Assembly: GCA_021732285.1 (NCBI GenBank)
Contig: JAKFVH010000221.1
Coordinates: forward strand, 1-48,707
Source of the DNA: Reyranella sp.
GTDB taxonomy: Bacteria; Pseudomonadota; Alphaproteobacteria; Reyranellales; Reyranellaceae
DNA: 48,707 nt
Direction: 5' to 3'
Shown here: piece by piece, positions 8,801-15,768 of the stretch
Layout of the letters: every line of letters starts with the position of its first letter
Numbering within the stretch: the stretch's first letter is position 1
Program-made: the position numbers and the translations under genes
Notes under the pieces: model-generated
Told to the model about the DNA's origin: nothing
What the model saw: only the letters and a program-made list of their open reading frames with translations
Database searches by the model: none

Positions 8801-9906
8801 CCCAGGCCTCCGCCGCCGCCGGCGCCGCCCGCTGTGCCCCTGCCACTGCCGCCGCCGAAGCCACCGATGCCGGCTTGAATAGGGCCGGAGGCGTTGCCGC
8901 CGCCGCCGCCGCCGAAGCCGCCGTTGCCGCCAACACCCAAGCCACTGGCCCCGCCGCCGCCAAAGCCGCCGGGGCCAGCGTTATCGCCCCCGCCACCGCC
9001 GCCGCCGAAGCCGCCGGCGCCGCCGACTTCGTTGATCGTGCTGCCGCCACCTATACCGCCGCCGCCGGCAGCACGGATGAAGTCAGCGGCGCCACCGCCG
9101 CCACCGCCGCCGGAGGCGCCACCGCTCCCGCCGGGACCACCACCGGCTCCGACGGCGCTGGCGCCATCGCCGGCGGGCGCTGCGCCGGTGGCAATGCCGG
9201 TTTGGCCGTTGACGCCAGCGCCGACGCCGCCGTTGGCGCCGCGACCCAACCCGCCGCCACCGCCGCCGGCGCCGCCATTGCCGCCGCTGCCGCCGTTCCC
9301 GCCCATGCCGCCGCCGCCAGCGAAGCTATTGCCGCCGCCGCTACCGCCGTTGCCGCCGATCGCGGCATTGCCGGTCAGGCTGACATTGCTGACGGTCACG
9401 GTCGCCTGGCTGGCCACGAACAGCGCGCCGCCCAGGCCCGCGCCACCGCCGGCACCCGCGCCGCCTGTCGCGCCCGCTCCGCCCTGTGCCGTGGTGTTGG
9501 TGATGGCGAGGTCCTGGACGGTGACAGCGACCGGCACCTGGGTCGAGCCGGCGAAAGCGCCGATGAACAGCCCTCGGAACTGGCCATTGCCCGAGAGCGA
9601 ATTGCCGTTGCCGACGATGGCGACGTTGGTCTGAACCAACGGCAGATCGGCGCTGAGCGTGATGCTGTTCTGGAAGACGATCCTGTCGCCGGAGTTGGCG
9701 CCGGTAATCGCGGCGCGCAGCGTGGTATCGTTGTTGACCGCGATGTCGACCGCCGCAGCCGATCCGGGCAGCAGCACCACCGCGCCGCTCGCCAGAAGCA
9801 GAGCGCGCAACCGGTGAACCGGCGTCACCAAGGACGCCGGCCCAGTGGCCAACCACGATGACGCGACTGCTTCTGCACGACCCTCTCCCTCGCGGTTCAG
9901 GGCCAA
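5824..9906 (-). CDS. Autotransporter outer-membrane beta-barrel protein with Gly-rich passenger
   Basis: 1360-residue type V secretion protein. Order: extended N-terminal signal region (hydrophobic core LLLASGAVVLLPGSAAA about residues 33-52), a beta-helix-like segment (NGNSLSGNGQFRGLFIG), a long GGxGG-rich block of roughly 200-250 residues (about 140-390), then several autotransporter-associated beta-strand repeats of the type TLTLSGVNTYSGGTTVSGGTL, and a C-terminal beta-barrel of about 270 residues starting near AVWGAWGGAIGGTG and ending in the aromatic residue of LRMTW, as required for BAM insertion. The passenger is probably displayed on the surface in adhesion or aggregation; that role is inference. 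The AraC regulator gene lies 90 bases upstream on the same strand. Another start downstream of the first ATG is possible. Confidence 0.88.
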   Translation of the reverse strand: MALNREGEGRAEAVASSWLATGPASLVTPVHRLRALLLASGAVVLLPGSAAAVDIAVNNDTTLRAAITGANSGDRIVFQNSITLSADLPLVQTNVAIVGNGNSLSGNGQFRGLFIGAFAGSTQVPVAVTVQDLAITNTTAQGGAGATGGAGAGGGAGLGGALFVASQATVTVSNVSLTGNAAIGGNGGSGGGNSFAGGGGMGGNGGSGGNGGAGGGGGGLGRGANGGVGAGVNGQTGIATGAAPAGDGASAVGAGGGPGGSGGASGGGGGGGAADFIRAAGGGGIGGGSTINEVGGAGGFGGGGGGGDNAGPGGFGGGGASGLGVGGNGGFGGGGGGNASGPIQAGIGGFGGGSGRGTAGGAGGGGGLGAGGGIFVQQGGTLTLGGPLTVNGNSVTGGTGGGANNGGSALGGGLFLQGNGTLTLSPGAGQTQTVSDAIADQTGSGGTGGNAGSYNLVKTGGGTTILSGNNTYSGGTAINGGALSVSSDASLGVNGSGLAFGGGTLQAGAAFTSSRGITLNAGGGTVDTNGFSSTLTGAIGGTGGLTKVGVGTLTLGGINNYSGGTTINAGALAVSNGGALGTGSVTLNGGNLTGVANTTISNDIVFSAGAIGAATGTTLTLAPNGFAPSLLAPNPVITFGSSANAGTVLYQAGTSFLTNIAFSTVVAGGTLRAGNATFGSLTGNARATTIVNSGATLDFNDFSSTITNLQGGGTVMTGAAAATVLSIGSGDFAGTISGAGGLAKTGAGTLTLSGVNTYSGGTTVSGGTLVGNTQSLQGNILNNASVVFNQTGGGTYAGVMSGSGGMTVQGGGLLNLTGNGTYTGPTTVNASTLAVNGSLASSVNLVNGAVLMGNGSMGGLASSGGVLAPGNSIGTLTVNGTFSQLGGIYQVEANAQGQSDRINVTGTATIGGGATVQVLAQPGTYAANTTYTILRANGGVNGTYSGVSSNFAFLTPSLSYDANDVFLTLSLQQNAFSSFGGNTPNQRAVGAVLDQTFGSASGDYATVLNAIATLGTTQGPLALNAISGQQYAGFSNALVQGAQLFLSNFSNQAGGTGSGGNKVALAEACVVACDATEPAVWGAWGGAIGGTGTIAGNSNAGTFTYTVGGFSGGLDRKFTPNFLAGVTVGYLSGGQWTGGFDGRSATDTVQAGVYASFIQGPAYVDGIAGYAYSANRMWRSITISGLQPRTAFGQTGANQFLGQLETGYRVELGGTAMAYLTPFARLQGSTATQNAFTETGAQSLNLSVAAQTTNSLRTVFGAQLGAALDVGLRDRIAAQLKLGWSHEYADTTRPVTASFVGAPAVPFTVQGAAPTRDGAVIGFSASTALADALGVYVKYEGTISGQDSSHAIAAGLRMTW

Positions 9907-9996
9907 CCCAAAGTGGAGGATGCCTTAGCCGATCTCGCGGGAAGGGAATGTGCCCAGAGTCTCAAGGGCGGAAGAAAATCGTGCGCTGATGCGCGC

Positions 9997-11064
9997 TTAT
10001 TGATTCCCGACGACGCGGTCGATCCAGGCGAGGGCTTCGGACTCGAAGCCGAAGCCGTTGCCTTCGGTGCGCGCACGGCCGTTGGCCAGTTCCCGTACGT
10101 CGCCAGGGGTGAGGGCGAAGCGGTGTCGGAAAGCGCGGATGAAGGTGTTGTCGCTGCTGAAATGATAGTCGAGGGCGAAATCGATCAAACGCGTTTGCCG
10201 GCCCACCGGCGAGATGAGCTGCATGAAGGCACGATGAAGACGGCGGTCCTGGACGTAGTGCGCGAGCCCGCCGTCGCCCTCGAACAGCCGGTAGAGCGTC
10301 GCGCGCGAGACGCCGAAGCGGCGGCAGAGCGCCGGCACGGCAACCGCCTCCGACAACAGATTCCTCTCGATGTAGGACTTGATCGCGGCGACCAGGGCCC
10401 GGCGACTGGCGTGTGCAACGGCGACCTCGGCCGCCCGCGCCGAGCCCACGGCTTCGGCCACCAGCCCCGCGACGCCGTCCACGGCCGCGGCGGCGTCGCC
10501 GGCACTGAGCCGCGCACCTTCGCGCCGGAGCGAGAAGAGCCACTCGCCGACGAGGCGCCCCGCCGGCGATTCACGGGAGAGAAGCGAGGCTGAGACCGAG
10601 TCCGGCGCACCAAGCAGGGGCGCCAGCAGCACACGCGGCAGGACAAGAGATACCGTATGGACGGCGCCGTTCCGGCCCGCCGCCATGTCGGTGCGATTCG
10701 CCTGAGCCATGTCGATGAGGACCATGTCTCCGGCGCGCACCGTTGCGATGCGACGACCAGCGGCGAATTCGGCCTCGCCGTCGACATACATCGACAGCAT
10801 GTAGTGGTCCATGCCGCCGCGGGCGATATGCGCGGGCGTGCGGTCGAACCGCGACGCGCTGAAGCGGGTGTCGATGAGAAGCCCGGTGGTGAGGATCGTA
10901 TCCGTGCTGGTGGTCCGGAAATCTTCCGGCGCCGCGGAGGGTGTCACATCGACCAATTCGGACGTCGACTCGCGCAGACGTTTCAACGCCTGCATTCCCA
11001 CGCCGAGATCTTTCGTTGAAACTCGCGGCGCTGTTGCAATGCCGCGATCGCTCACTTCGGCCAT
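9997..11064 (-). CDS. AraC family transcriptional regulator
   Basis: 355-residue regulator. The C-terminal 100 residues contain two helix-turn-helix motifs: VAVPALCRRFGVSRATLYRLFEG, and the AraC signature region beginning LIDFALDYHFSSDNTFIRAF. The N-terminal two thirds resemble the AraC-binding-like effector domain (RFDRTPAHIARGGMDHYMLS, then a cupin-like strand AGRRIATVRAGDMVLIDMAQ). The ATG at 11064 was chosen over an upstream start because GGAGGGGCGCC lies directly before it. It is transcribed toward the autotransporter and divergently from the DUF3592-like gene. Which one it controls is not visible; the autotransporter is the natural guess. Confidence 0.87.
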   Translation of the reverse strand: MAEVSDRGIATAPRVSTKDLGVGMQALKRLRESTSELVDVTPSAAPEDFRTTSTDTILTTGLLIDTRFSASRFDRTPAHIARGGMDHYMLSMYVDGEAEFAAGRRIATVRAGDMVLIDMAQANRTDMAAGRNGAVHTVSLVLPRVLLAPLLGAPDSVSASLLSRESPAGRLVGEWLFSLRREGARLSAGDAAAAVDGVAGLVAEAVGSARAAEVAVAHASRRALVAAIKSYIERNLLSEAVAVPALCRRFGVSRATLYRLFEGDGGLAHYVQDRRLHRAFMQLISPVGRQTRLIDFALDYHFSSDNTFIRAFRHRFALTPGDVRELANGRARTEGNGFGFESEALAWIDRVVGNQ

Positions 11065-11242
11065 GGCGCCCCTCCGTCCTTGAACGGCGGCCGCGCGTAG
11101 CAGCCACAAGCGAGTCCTTGTACGCTGCAACACTATGGCCGGATGGCGGTTGAGCTACCAGAATGATTATCGCCGAGGTGGAGCTGTATTGAATTTGCGA
11201 TCATCGTCGCTTGAACGATCTTCGCATCTTTGATGAAGCTTG

Positions 11243-12130
11243 ATGCATGACGACGGCATGACGATCGATCGAAGCTGGCGCTGGATTGCCTGGATCATCT
11301 TGGCGATCGGCGGGCTGATCATGGCCGGTGGGCTGGCGCTCGGCTGGGGCAGCCTGCGTCATGTGCTCTACGCCGAACGCGCCGACGGCGAGGTGATCGA
11401 GATCCGCCGCGAGGGCGACATGTATGCACCGGTGCTGCGCTTTTATCGCGCCAACGGCGAGATGCAGGAGGTCAAGGACCTCGGCAGTGGCGCGCCCGAC
11501 TTCGCGGTCGGCGACCGGGTGACCGTTCTCTACATGCCGGACGATCCCGAGGACTTCCGCATCAATACGTTCGAGCGGCTGTGGTTCTCGTCGATCTTTG
11601 TCACGGTGTTCGCCGGCTTCTGGCTGCTGTTCGGCGCCGTCGCCTGGGCGCTGTCGCGCGACGTCGAGCTGTTCGTGATCGGCGAGCGGGCCTTCGGCGT
11701 GATCGCCGGGGTGGCGCTGGTGATCGGCGTCGCAGCCCTGTGGAACACCGTCGAGCTCTACAGCGGCGGCACGCGCACGGAGGGCACGGTGCTGGAAGTC
11801 CGCGAGACGCGGCGCACTGAGCAGGAGGAGGTGACGCGGCCCGACGGCAGCGAATACCGGCGCAACGTCGAGCGCGTGTCCTATGCGCCGGTCGTGCGCT
11901 TCGCTACCGCCGACGGCCGCGAGATCGAGTTCCATGGCCGCGGCGGCAGCGACCGAGGGTTTGCCGAGGGCGATCGCGTGACGGTGATCTACGATCCGGC
12001 CAACCCCATCCGCGCCCGCATCGTCTCCTTCCTCGACCTTTGGCTACCGACAGTGGTGGCCTTCGGCGTGGCGATCCTGTTCGGCGGCTCGGTCTGGCTG
12101 TCGCGCTGGTCGCGGCGGCGGGCGGCGTAG
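11243..12130 (+). CDS. DUF3592-like membrane protein with two repeated domains
   Basis: About 295 residues. Two copies of a similar unit are visible: a hydrophobic span followed by a beta-rich stretch in which ADGEVIEIRREGDMYAPVLRFYRANG (first) resembles TEGTVLEVRETR...YAPVVRFATADG (second), each followed by a GDRVTVLYMPDDP- or GDRVTVIYDPANP-like strand and another membrane span. This is the pattern of DUF3592 proteins, whose function is unknown. The start is uncertain: ATG at 11243 or 11258, both with weak ribosome sites. A structured repeat begins two bases after the stop and may serve as a transcription end. Confidence 0.72.
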   Translation: MHDDGMTIDRSWRWIAWIILAIGGLIMAGGLALGWGSLRHVLYAERADGEVIEIRREGDMYAPVLRFYRANGEMQEVKDLGSGAPDFAVGDRVTVLYMPDDPEDFRINTFERLWFSSIFVTVFAGFWLLFGAVAWALSRDVELFVIGERAFGVIAGVALVIGVAALWNTVELYSGGTRTEGTVLEVRETRRTEQEEVTRPDGSEYRRNVERVSYAPVVRFATADGREIEFHGRGGSDRGFAEGDRVTVIYDPANPIRARIVSFLDLWLPTVVAFGVAILFGGSVWLSRWSRRRAA

Positions 12131-12131
12131 T

Positions 12132-12280
12132 TGGGAGCGCGGGCCTCCGGCCCGCTCTTGCTCTTTTGGACCGCGAGCTTCCAGCTCGCTCATGATTCAT
12201 GAGCGCGCAGGGAGGTCGCGTCAGACGCGACCCAGCGCGCGGTCCGGAAGATATGAGCGGGCCGGAGGCCCGCGCTCCCA
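12132..12280. repeat. 149-bp inverted-repeat element (family A)
   Basis: Positions 12132-12157 and 12255-12280 are perfect 26-base inverted repeats, and each arm is itself a hairpin (GCGGGCC.TCC.GGCCCGC type). Inside lie a second inverted pair (GGACCGCG and CGCGGTCC) and three smaller stems: GCGAGC..GCTCGC, CTCATGATTCATGAG and GTCGCG..CGCGAC. The element fills the gap between the DUF3592-like gene and the broken cyclase gene, beginning one base after one stop and ending one base before the other. It shares modules with 127-168 and 23947-24043. It has no coding capacity and could be a MITE-like or REP/BIME-like unit. Confidence 0.82.
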
Positions 12281-12995
12281 TCAAGGAATCTCGTAGACCG
12301 CCATCTCGGCCGCGACGCCGCGCAGGGGATGGCTCTGCGCCAGCGGCTTGTGGCCGTTGTTGCCCAGCACCTCGGCGCTCCTCGGATTGTCGATCACCGG
12401 CGCCGTCGCCAGGATCGAGCGGGTCTGCGCCAGGCCCTGCACGCGCGAGGCGATGTTCACGGTCTGGCCGAAATAGTCCTGGCGCTCGTTCAGGTTCACC
12501 GCCAGGCAGGGCCCCTCGTGGATGCCGATCTTGAGCAGCAGGTCCTCGCGGCCGTGCCGCGGCCCCAGAAGACCTGGCGGTAATACTCCCACAACGGAAG
12601 CTGGTCGGGATCGGGGCCGCAATGCGTCGCACGCGGGTTCACGGTGAAGCTCACCTCGACCATGTCGTCGAGAGTGGGCTCGTTGTTGAGATTGCAGAAG
12701 GCGCAGTAGTACTCCTGGGAGCGCACGCTCTTCAGCGAGGTATTGGCGTCTAAAACGCCGCTGCAGCTCGGGCAGAGCACGTTCCATGACATGTCCAAAG
12801 GCCGATCTGGGCGGCCTGCAGGAACGTGGCGATCGTCCGCTCTTCCTTGAGGCCCTCGCGCCCGGCGAATTCGAGCACGTTGATGCGCGCCAGCCGCCGA
12901 TCGGGCGCATCGCGCACCAATCGTTCAAGCGCGGCAACACAATCGGTATCAGCCGATTGCCGTAAAACTGCAAACAGTGATTGTGCTTCACTCAT
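12281..12995 (-). pseudogene. Degraded class III adenylate/guanylate cyclase-like gene
   Basis: Three consecutive pieces of one protein lie in three different minus-strand frames. Piece 1 (from ATG 12995 to about 12797) starts MSEAQSLFAVLRQS and ends FLQAAQIGLW. Piece 2 (about 12797-12560) starts DMSWNVLCPSC and has a zinc-ribbon pattern with two CxxC pairs. Piece 3 (about 12560-12281) carries the C-terminal half of a cyclase homology domain, including KIGIHEGPCLAV and DYFGQTVNIASRV. The N-terminal half of the catalytic domain, with its metal-binding aspartates, is absent at the second junction. So there is at least one frameshift plus an internal deletion. It should be non-functional unless the assembly is wrong. 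Confidence 0.72.
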
Positions 12996-13071
12996 GGTCG
13001 GATGCCTCGCCCTGACATGGCGTGGGACAATGCCGGTTCAAGCCGACTGATCCGACAAATTACCTCATGCT

Positions 13072-13764
13072 TTAGAGGTGCGCTTCCTCAATCCAGTCTG
13101 CCAGCAGCGCTGTCAGCTCGTGCGGCCGCTCCAGAGGCGCCATGTGGCCGCAATCTTCCAGGATGGCGAAGCGCGCACGGGGCAGGTGCTGGGCCATGCG
13201 CTCGGTCTCGCTGAAGCGGCGCAGCCTGTCCTGGCGGCAGGCCACGACCAGGGACGGGCAGGCAATGCGTTCGAGATCGGCGTAGCCGTCCAGCCGCACC
13301 AGTGCGGCCTGCCGCTTGCGCACCTCGCGGCCCAGCCGGCGCTGCATGCTGCGCAGGCGATCGATCAGCACGGGATCGTTCTCGCGGTCGGGGTGCAGGC
13401 CGCGCGCGATCGGGACCTCGCCGGCCGCGCGGGGCGGCCGGTCGCCGGGCTGGTAGCCTGCCTTGCGCCGCTCGGTCTCCTCTTTCGAGTAGCCGCGGGC
13501 CGAGGAGGCGATGAAGGCGACGCCCGTGACACGCTCCGGCGCCATCAAGGCGAGCACGCGGGAAACGAAGCCGCCCATGGAGAAGCCGACCAGCACGAAG
13601 CGCTCGGGTGAGGAGTCGAGCACGCGCTGCGCCATGCCCTCGAGCGTCGAATCCTCGTAGACGTTGCCGTAGTGGATCGTGCCGAGCGCGGCGAGACCCG
13701 GGACCATGTCGGTCCACAGGTCCTTGTCGCACATGAAGCCGGGCAGCAGGACGAGGTGGCGCAA
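13072..13764 (-). CDS. Alpha/beta fold hydrolase
   Basis: 230-residue hydrolase with a TTG start (RHLVLLPGFMCDKDLW) placed 8 bases after the stop of the upstream cysteine hydrolase gene. Motifs: oxyanion-hole segment LLPGF, nucleophile elbow VGFSMGGFV (Ser near residue 70), the acid in CRQDRL and the His in EDCGHMAPLERP near the C-terminus. Reading on from the upstream frame would give a 522-residue product, but its N-terminal part is only a shadow of the neighbour. Co-transcription with the isochorismatase-like gene suggests both act on the same amide or ester. The substrate is unknown; RutD- or 3-oxoadipate enol-lactonase-like activity cannot be told apart here. Confidence 0.82.
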   Translation of the reverse strand: MRHLVLLPGFMCDKDLWTDMVPGLAALGTIHYGNVYEDSTLEGMAQRVLDSSPERFVLVGFSMGGFVSRVLALMAPERVTGVAFIASSARGYSKEETERRKAGYQPGDRPPRAAGEVPIARGLHPDRENDPVLIDRLRSMQRRLGREVRKRQAALVRLDGYADLERIACPSLVVACRQDRLRRFSETERMAQHLPRARFAILEDCGHMAPLERPHELTALLADWIEEAHL

Positions 13765-13772
13765 ACGCTTGG

Positions 13773-14549
13773 TTACTTCTTCAGGGCTTTCAGCAGTTTC
13801 CCCGAATCGGTGACGAAGCCGAAGCACTTCTTGACGTTCCACACGGTAGCCTCGGTGCAGAAGTCGGGCGAGGTGGTGGCGCAGCAATCCTCGACCAGCA
13901 CGCAGCCATAGCCCAGGAAGTTGGCGTCGGTCAGCGAATGCAGCACGCACTGGTCGGTGTTGACGCCGGAGAACAGCACCGTGCGCGTGCCGAGATTGCG
14001 CAGGATCGAATCGAGCGGCGTGTCCCAGAAGCCCGAGATGCGGTGCTTGTCGACCTTGATGTCCTGGGCCTCCTGCTCGAGCTCGTCGACGACGGCGGCC
14101 GCCCACGAATCCTTCTGCAGCACCGGCGCGCCGCTGCCCGGCAGCGGATCGCCCAGGCCCACGCCGACGCCGGTGGGCTTGTAGAGATGGATCTGGTTGG
14201 GCGGCATGTTGGCGAGGTCGGGCCGGTTGCCCCAGTTCACCCAGATCACCGGCACGCCCGCTTTGCGCAGCGCCGGCAGGAGCTTCTGCAGCGGCTTGAT
14301 GGGCTTGCGGTCGGGCGTGTAGTCGGCGCCGAGGTAATCGACCCAGCCGCCCTTGGCGCAGAAGTCGTTCTGCATGTCGATCACGATCATGGCCGTGCGC
14401 TTGAGGTCGATCGTGACGTTCTGCGGCGCTGCCGCGATCTTGAGCGGAACGGGCTTCGCCGGGGGCGTCGCCATGTCTATTTCGCGGGCATTGGCGCCCC
14501 AGGCGAAACCGGCGCGTGGGGCGCTCAAAGGGTGCAGTTTGTTGGCCAT
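13773..14549 (-). CDS. Isochorismatase-like cysteine hydrolase
   Basis: 258-residue hydrolase of the isochorismatase/nicotinamidase superfamily. The triad is visible: Asp58 in VIDMQNDF, Lys168 in VDKHRISGFWDT and nucleophile Cys201 in NTDQCVLHS, with the cis-peptide segment GVNTD before it. A strong GGGGGAG ribosome site precedes the ATG. It is the first gene of a minus-strand pair driven by a candidate sigma-54 promoter at 14589-14603 and faces the BMP importer operon across 118 bases. Members of this superfamily hydrolyse biuret, triuret, ureidoacrylate or N-carbamoyl compounds. The promoter type supports a role in nitrogen release; the exact substrate is inference. Confidence 0.86.
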   Translation of the reverse strand: MANKLHPLSAPRAGFAWGANAREIDMATPPAKPVPLKIAAAPQNVTIDLKRTAMIVIDMQNDFCAKGGWVDYLGADYTPDRKPIKPLQKLLPALRKAGVPVIWVNWGNRPDLANMPPNQIHLYKPTGVGVGLGDPLPGSGAPVLQKDSWAAAVVDELEQEAQDIKVDKHRISGFWDTPLDSILRNLGTRTVLFSGVNTDQCVLHSLTDANFLGYGCVLVEDCCATTSPDFCTEATVWNVKKCFGFVTDSGKLLKALKK

Positions 14550-14588
14550 GGATCTCCCCCAATGGGCTTTGTGATTGCGCCCACAGTT

Positions 14589-14603
14589 GCAAGTTCCCTG
14601 CCA
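14589..14603 (-). promoter_or_regulatory. Sigma-54 (-24/-12) promoter, leftward, for the cysteine hydrolase operon
   Basis: The minus strand reads C-TGGCAGGGAACTTGC-A. Compared with the RpoN consensus yTGGCACGrNNNTTGCw only the sixth base of the box (C to G) differs, and the GG-GC spacing is exact. Transcription would start near 14577, about 28 bases before the ATG at 14549. Confidence 0.7.
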
Positions 14604-14605
14604 GT

Positions 14606-14620
14606 TGGCACGCCGATTGC
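14606..14620 (+). promoter_or_regulatory. Sigma-54 (-24/-12) promoter, rightward, for the BMP importer operon
   Basis: TGGCACGCCGATTGC matches TGGCACG-N4-TTGC exactly with the correct spacing. Transcription would start near 14632, about 36 bases before the ATG at 14668. It lies two bases from the leftward box at 14589-14603, so the two promoters are arranged back to back with their -24 elements adjacent. Confidence 0.75.
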
Positions 14621-14667
14621 CTCTGCCTCTGCGGGCTCAAATGCCCAATGAGCGGGGGAACATAGCC

Positions 14668-15660
14668 ATGAACAAGTTCGATCGTCGCGGATTCCTGGCC
14701 GGTACGACCGGCGTTGCAGGCCTTGTGATGCTGGGCGGCCTTTCAGCACCGGCGCGTGCCCAAGGCAGCCCGCTCAATGTCGGCGTGCTGATCCCGGGCT
14801 CGAAGTCCGACAAGGGCTGGATGGAATCAGGTTACGACGGCATGAAGGCCGCCGAAAAGAAGCTCGGCAACAAGGCCTCGGTGAAGTTCATCGAGAACGT
14901 GAAGTTCGGCGATATGGAGCAGGTGCTGGTCACCCTGGCCGGCAAGAACGAGCTGGTGATCGGCATCGGCGGCCAGACCCAGGCCTCGGTGTTCAAGGTG
15001 GCGCCGCGTTTCCCCAAGGTGAAGTTCGCCATCATCGGCGGCAACGCCGATCCCAAGAAGCCCGACAACGTCTCGGGCTACGACGTGCGCCAGGCCGAGA
15101 TCGCCTTCGTCGCCGGCGCGTCGGCGGCGATGCTGTCCAAGACCGGCGGCGTGTCCTATGTCGGCGGCCTCGAAATTCCGGCGATCAAGAATGCCGGCAT
15201 CGAGTTCGGCAAGGGCGCCAAGTACATCAATCCCAACATAAAATACTTCGAGAGCTACACCGGCGACTTCGACGACGTCGCCAAGGCCAAGGAAGCGACG
15301 CTCGCCGCCATCGCCCAGGGTGCCGACATCCACTACCACATCCTCAACCTCGGCCTGCGCGGCATGGAACAAGCGGCGCGCGAGAAGGGCACGCACATCA
15401 TCGGCAGCTACACCGACCGCTGCGGCACCGATCCGCTCTATGTCGCCTATTCGATCACCGGCGTCGGCTTCCAGGTCGAATACGCCATGGAGCAGGCGGC
15501 GGCCGGCACCTGGAAGCCGGAGTTCAAGCCGTTCGGCCTGGCGATGGGCCCGAAGTCGTCCGACATGGTGATCTGCAAGGCCACGGCCGAGCAGAAGGCC
15601 AAGATCGAGGAGATCAAGAAGGACCTGCTGTCGGGCAAGATCAAGGTCCTGGACGCCTAA
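14668..15660 (+). CDS. BMP family ABC transporter substrate-binding protein
   Basis: 330-residue periplasmic protein of the BMP/PnrA (Med) lipoprotein-like family. It starts with a Tat-type signal (DRRGFLAGTTGVAGL, cleavage likely after ARAQ), then LNVGVLIPGSKSDKGWMESGY, the family's N-terminal strand-loop where ligand aromatic stacking occurs, and VIGIGGQ and FAIIGGN strands. GGGGGAA precedes the ATG at 14668, which removes an upstream extension. It is the first gene of an operon with a two-domain ATPase, two permeases, a cysteine hydrolase and an amidase. Family members bind nucleosides or related heterocycles; here the hydrolases suggest a urea-like or ureide ligand (inference). Confidence 0.88.
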   Translation: MNKFDRRGFLAGTTGVAGLVMLGGLSAPARAQGSPLNVGVLIPGSKSDKGWMESGYDGMKAAEKKLGNKASVKFIENVKFGDMEQVLVTLAGKNELVIGIGGQTQASVFKVAPRFPKVKFAIIGGNADPKKPDNVSGYDVRQAEIAFVAGASAAMLSKTGGVSYVGGLEIPAIKNAGIEFGKGAKYINPNIKYFESYTGDFDDVAKAKEATLAAIAQGADIHYHILNLGLRGMEQAAREKGTHIIGSYTDRCGTDPLYVAYSITGVGFQVEYAMEQAAAGTWKPEFKPFGLAMGPKSSDMVICKATAEQKAKIEEIKKDLLSGKIKVLDA

Positions 15661-15664
15661 CTCA

Positions 15665-15757
15665 GTCGTCCTGAGCGTGACCCCTCCGGCCCTTCGGGCC
15701 ACCTCCCCCGCTAAGCGGGGGAGGAAGGGTGGGGGACTTCGCTTCGCTCAGGATGAC
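15665..15757. repeat. Structured intergenic repeat (family B) inside the BMP operon
   Basis: GTCGTCCTGAGCG at 15665-15677 is inverted as CGCTCAGGATGAC at 15745-15757 (one mismatch). Between them lie two strong hairpins, GGCCCTTCGGGCC and CCCCCGCTAAGCGGGGG. It sits just after the binding-protein stop and 12 bases before the ATPase start, a place where 3' hairpins often raise binding-protein mRNA over the downstream genes. It is related to 35563-35637. Confidence 0.7.
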
Positions 15758-15768
15758 AAGCGCGTAGC

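Noticed and set aside
8894-9634. Pro-rich 246-codon ORF antisense to the autotransporter
   Set aside because: It is the mirror image of the GGxGG-coding block (GGC codons read as GCC/CCG on the other strand). No ribosome site or independent family signal.
13072-14640. 522-codon ORF that would fuse upstream sequence to the alpha/beta hydrolase
   Set aside because: The N-terminal two thirds are a shadow of the cysteine hydrolase gene in another frame. The hydrolase proper starts at the TTG at 13764.
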